A DNA stretch of 64,000 nt, from assembly GCA_014338405.1 (NCBI GenBank), contig JTDE01000287.1, positions 216,662 through 280,661 of the forward strand, given 5' to 3'. Made by a program: the position numbers and the translations under genes. This document shows, in pieces, positions 62,936-64,000 of this stretch; the stretch's first letter is position 1, and each line of letters opens with the position of its first letter. The DNA is from Paragonimus skrjabini miyazakii (taxonomy: Eukaryota > Platyhelminthes > Trematoda > Plagiorchiida > Troglotrematidae). Under the pieces are notes generated by a model. It saw nothing but the letters and a program-made list of their open reading frames with translations. It did no database searches and was not told the origin of the DNA.

Positions 62936-63159
62936 TTTAAGTTTTTGTCCTCACTGAACCATACATCATATTATTTATTATATTATATTATTACAGACTG
63001 TCTAACGGTTCCTTTTTTGGTCTTTAAATTTTTCGCCCTACTCAAATTGTGTCTAATAAACTACAACTGACTGAAAGTAGCATATACAGTTATAATTTTT
63101 GATAGCTAATTTCATTTGGTGAATATCTACTATACACACATTTGAGGTAGTTCTTTATT

Positions 63160-63270
63160 AGATATGCAAGGATGTTCACCAATGATGAATTGTGATAAGA
63201 GTGAAACTGCAATCTAATGCTTCTTTTCTAAGTGGATCAGCCGAAAAGCCTATCTAAATACAACTTGTGG
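63160..63270 (+). repeat. Hammerhead-element relic, ribozyme and tail
   Basis: Plus strand: ATATGCAAGG, then ATGATGAA (core C3 lost), GATAAGAGTGAAAC, ATCTAATGC, and the tail GTGGATCAGCCGAAAAGCC. Together with the minus-strand relic at 62670-62935 this repeats the arrangement of copy B. Confidence 0.6.
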
Positions 63271-64000
63271 ATGATGGTTGAAGTAATCTAGATTCTCGAC
63301 CTTCCACGATTAATTCCACATATCAGTTTGTGTTAAGTTCATCATGGTTACGGAGACTCTTCCTTCAGTGTGACAACATCAGAATCTTTGTCAAGTCTGA
63401 AGAAGAGTGTATCATTCGCTTTGTTGGATCCCTTGATAGGTTTATAATGTTTAGTTGGCAGAAAACAATTCAACCGCATGTGGTTAATGGAATCTCATGT
63501 AAGGTAACAAATGATTCATACAAAACCGGTCCAGGTTCCCTAGGTAGACTGGATTTCAAATTTAACCTACTCGTATATCCTCTTTACTTGTCTTGATGTC
63601 AACGTGAAACACAAACTTGAAAGAAGCAGATCCAATTGGGCTTAAGAAGAGTGAAAAGACGATAGATTATGGATGTACCTCAAAGTATTATTATGAAAGT
63701 GTGACATCACATACTTACATGACAATGAATTTCTTATGGTGAGTTATACTACTTTCATCTCTGTATGATCAGCTTTGTAGACAGCACATGTACTGAACGG
63801 GTATAATCAGGTCCAATGTTCTAAGTGTATAATTTCCCCAATATTTTTATGTTGGATCTCTACGTAACAGATCGTAAATATATGAGAACAGCATCGGTTC
63901 TGAGACTTAATAAAAAAATAGTGAATGCGCTTTAATAATTACGAAATAAAGTTACTCGCTTTTACCGACGAACCTAACGCTTAGTTATTATATCCATCCC
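63271..64000. other. No gene recognised
   Basis: An 88-codon frame at 63330-63596 includes IRIFVKSEEECIIRFVGSLD and is moderately protein-like, but has no recognised family. Nothing else stands out. Confidence 0.4.

Overview
The window reads as repeat-rich intergenic or intronic DNA from a eukaryotic draft assembly; there is a 100-N gap at 47256-47355. It is AT-rich, reading frames are short, and I found no intact host gene. The mix of transposable elements points to a trematode flatworm, probably schistosome-like: Penelope-like elements (PLEs) with GIY-YIG endonuclease domains, a Ty3/Gypsy gag remnant, and a tRNA-derived short element carrying hammerhead ribozymes. The species assignment is inference.

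Layout. 1-14 kb is mostly unannotatable single-copy-looking DNA, with one possible exon (1395-1535) and a degenerate ribozyme element (6150-6480). 14.2-15.8 kb holds two copies of the hammerhead element in opposite orientation. 22.7-25.3 kb has a 254/270-bp direct repeat and another hammerhead element. 30.6-31.4 kb is a minus-strand PLE remnant (RT C-terminus plus GIY-YIG). 34-37.1 kb is a nest: a minus-strand hammerhead element, then a nearly perfect inverted pair of the same element (34899-35685), abutting a minus-strand PLE N-terminal fragment and then a plus-strand PLE RT/GIY-YIG fragment. 39-40 kb is a decayed Gypsy gag-protease; 40.8-41.1 kb is a PLE RT fragment. 53.6-54.5 kb is a hammerhead element split by a 525-bp near-perfect palindrome. 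55-58.2 kb contains three PLE pieces, two with readable GIY-YIG domains. 62.7-63.3 kb has two further hammerhead-element fragments.

Main result. The hammerhead family has a tRNA-like head (Pol III A and B boxes), then a type I hammerhead with a two-base-pair stem III, then a conserved tail. Two plus-strand ribozymes (15609-15653 and 35452-35496) keep every core residue. At several loci the element begins with an inverted copy of its own ribozyme and tail, joined at what looks like the same junction, so that a sense and an antisense ribozyme face each other at the two ends. PLE remnants in the same window also show inverted partial copies, and hammerhead-like relics lie just downstream of their GIY-YIG stops. 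This suggests, but does not prove, that the short element is mobilised by PLE machinery.
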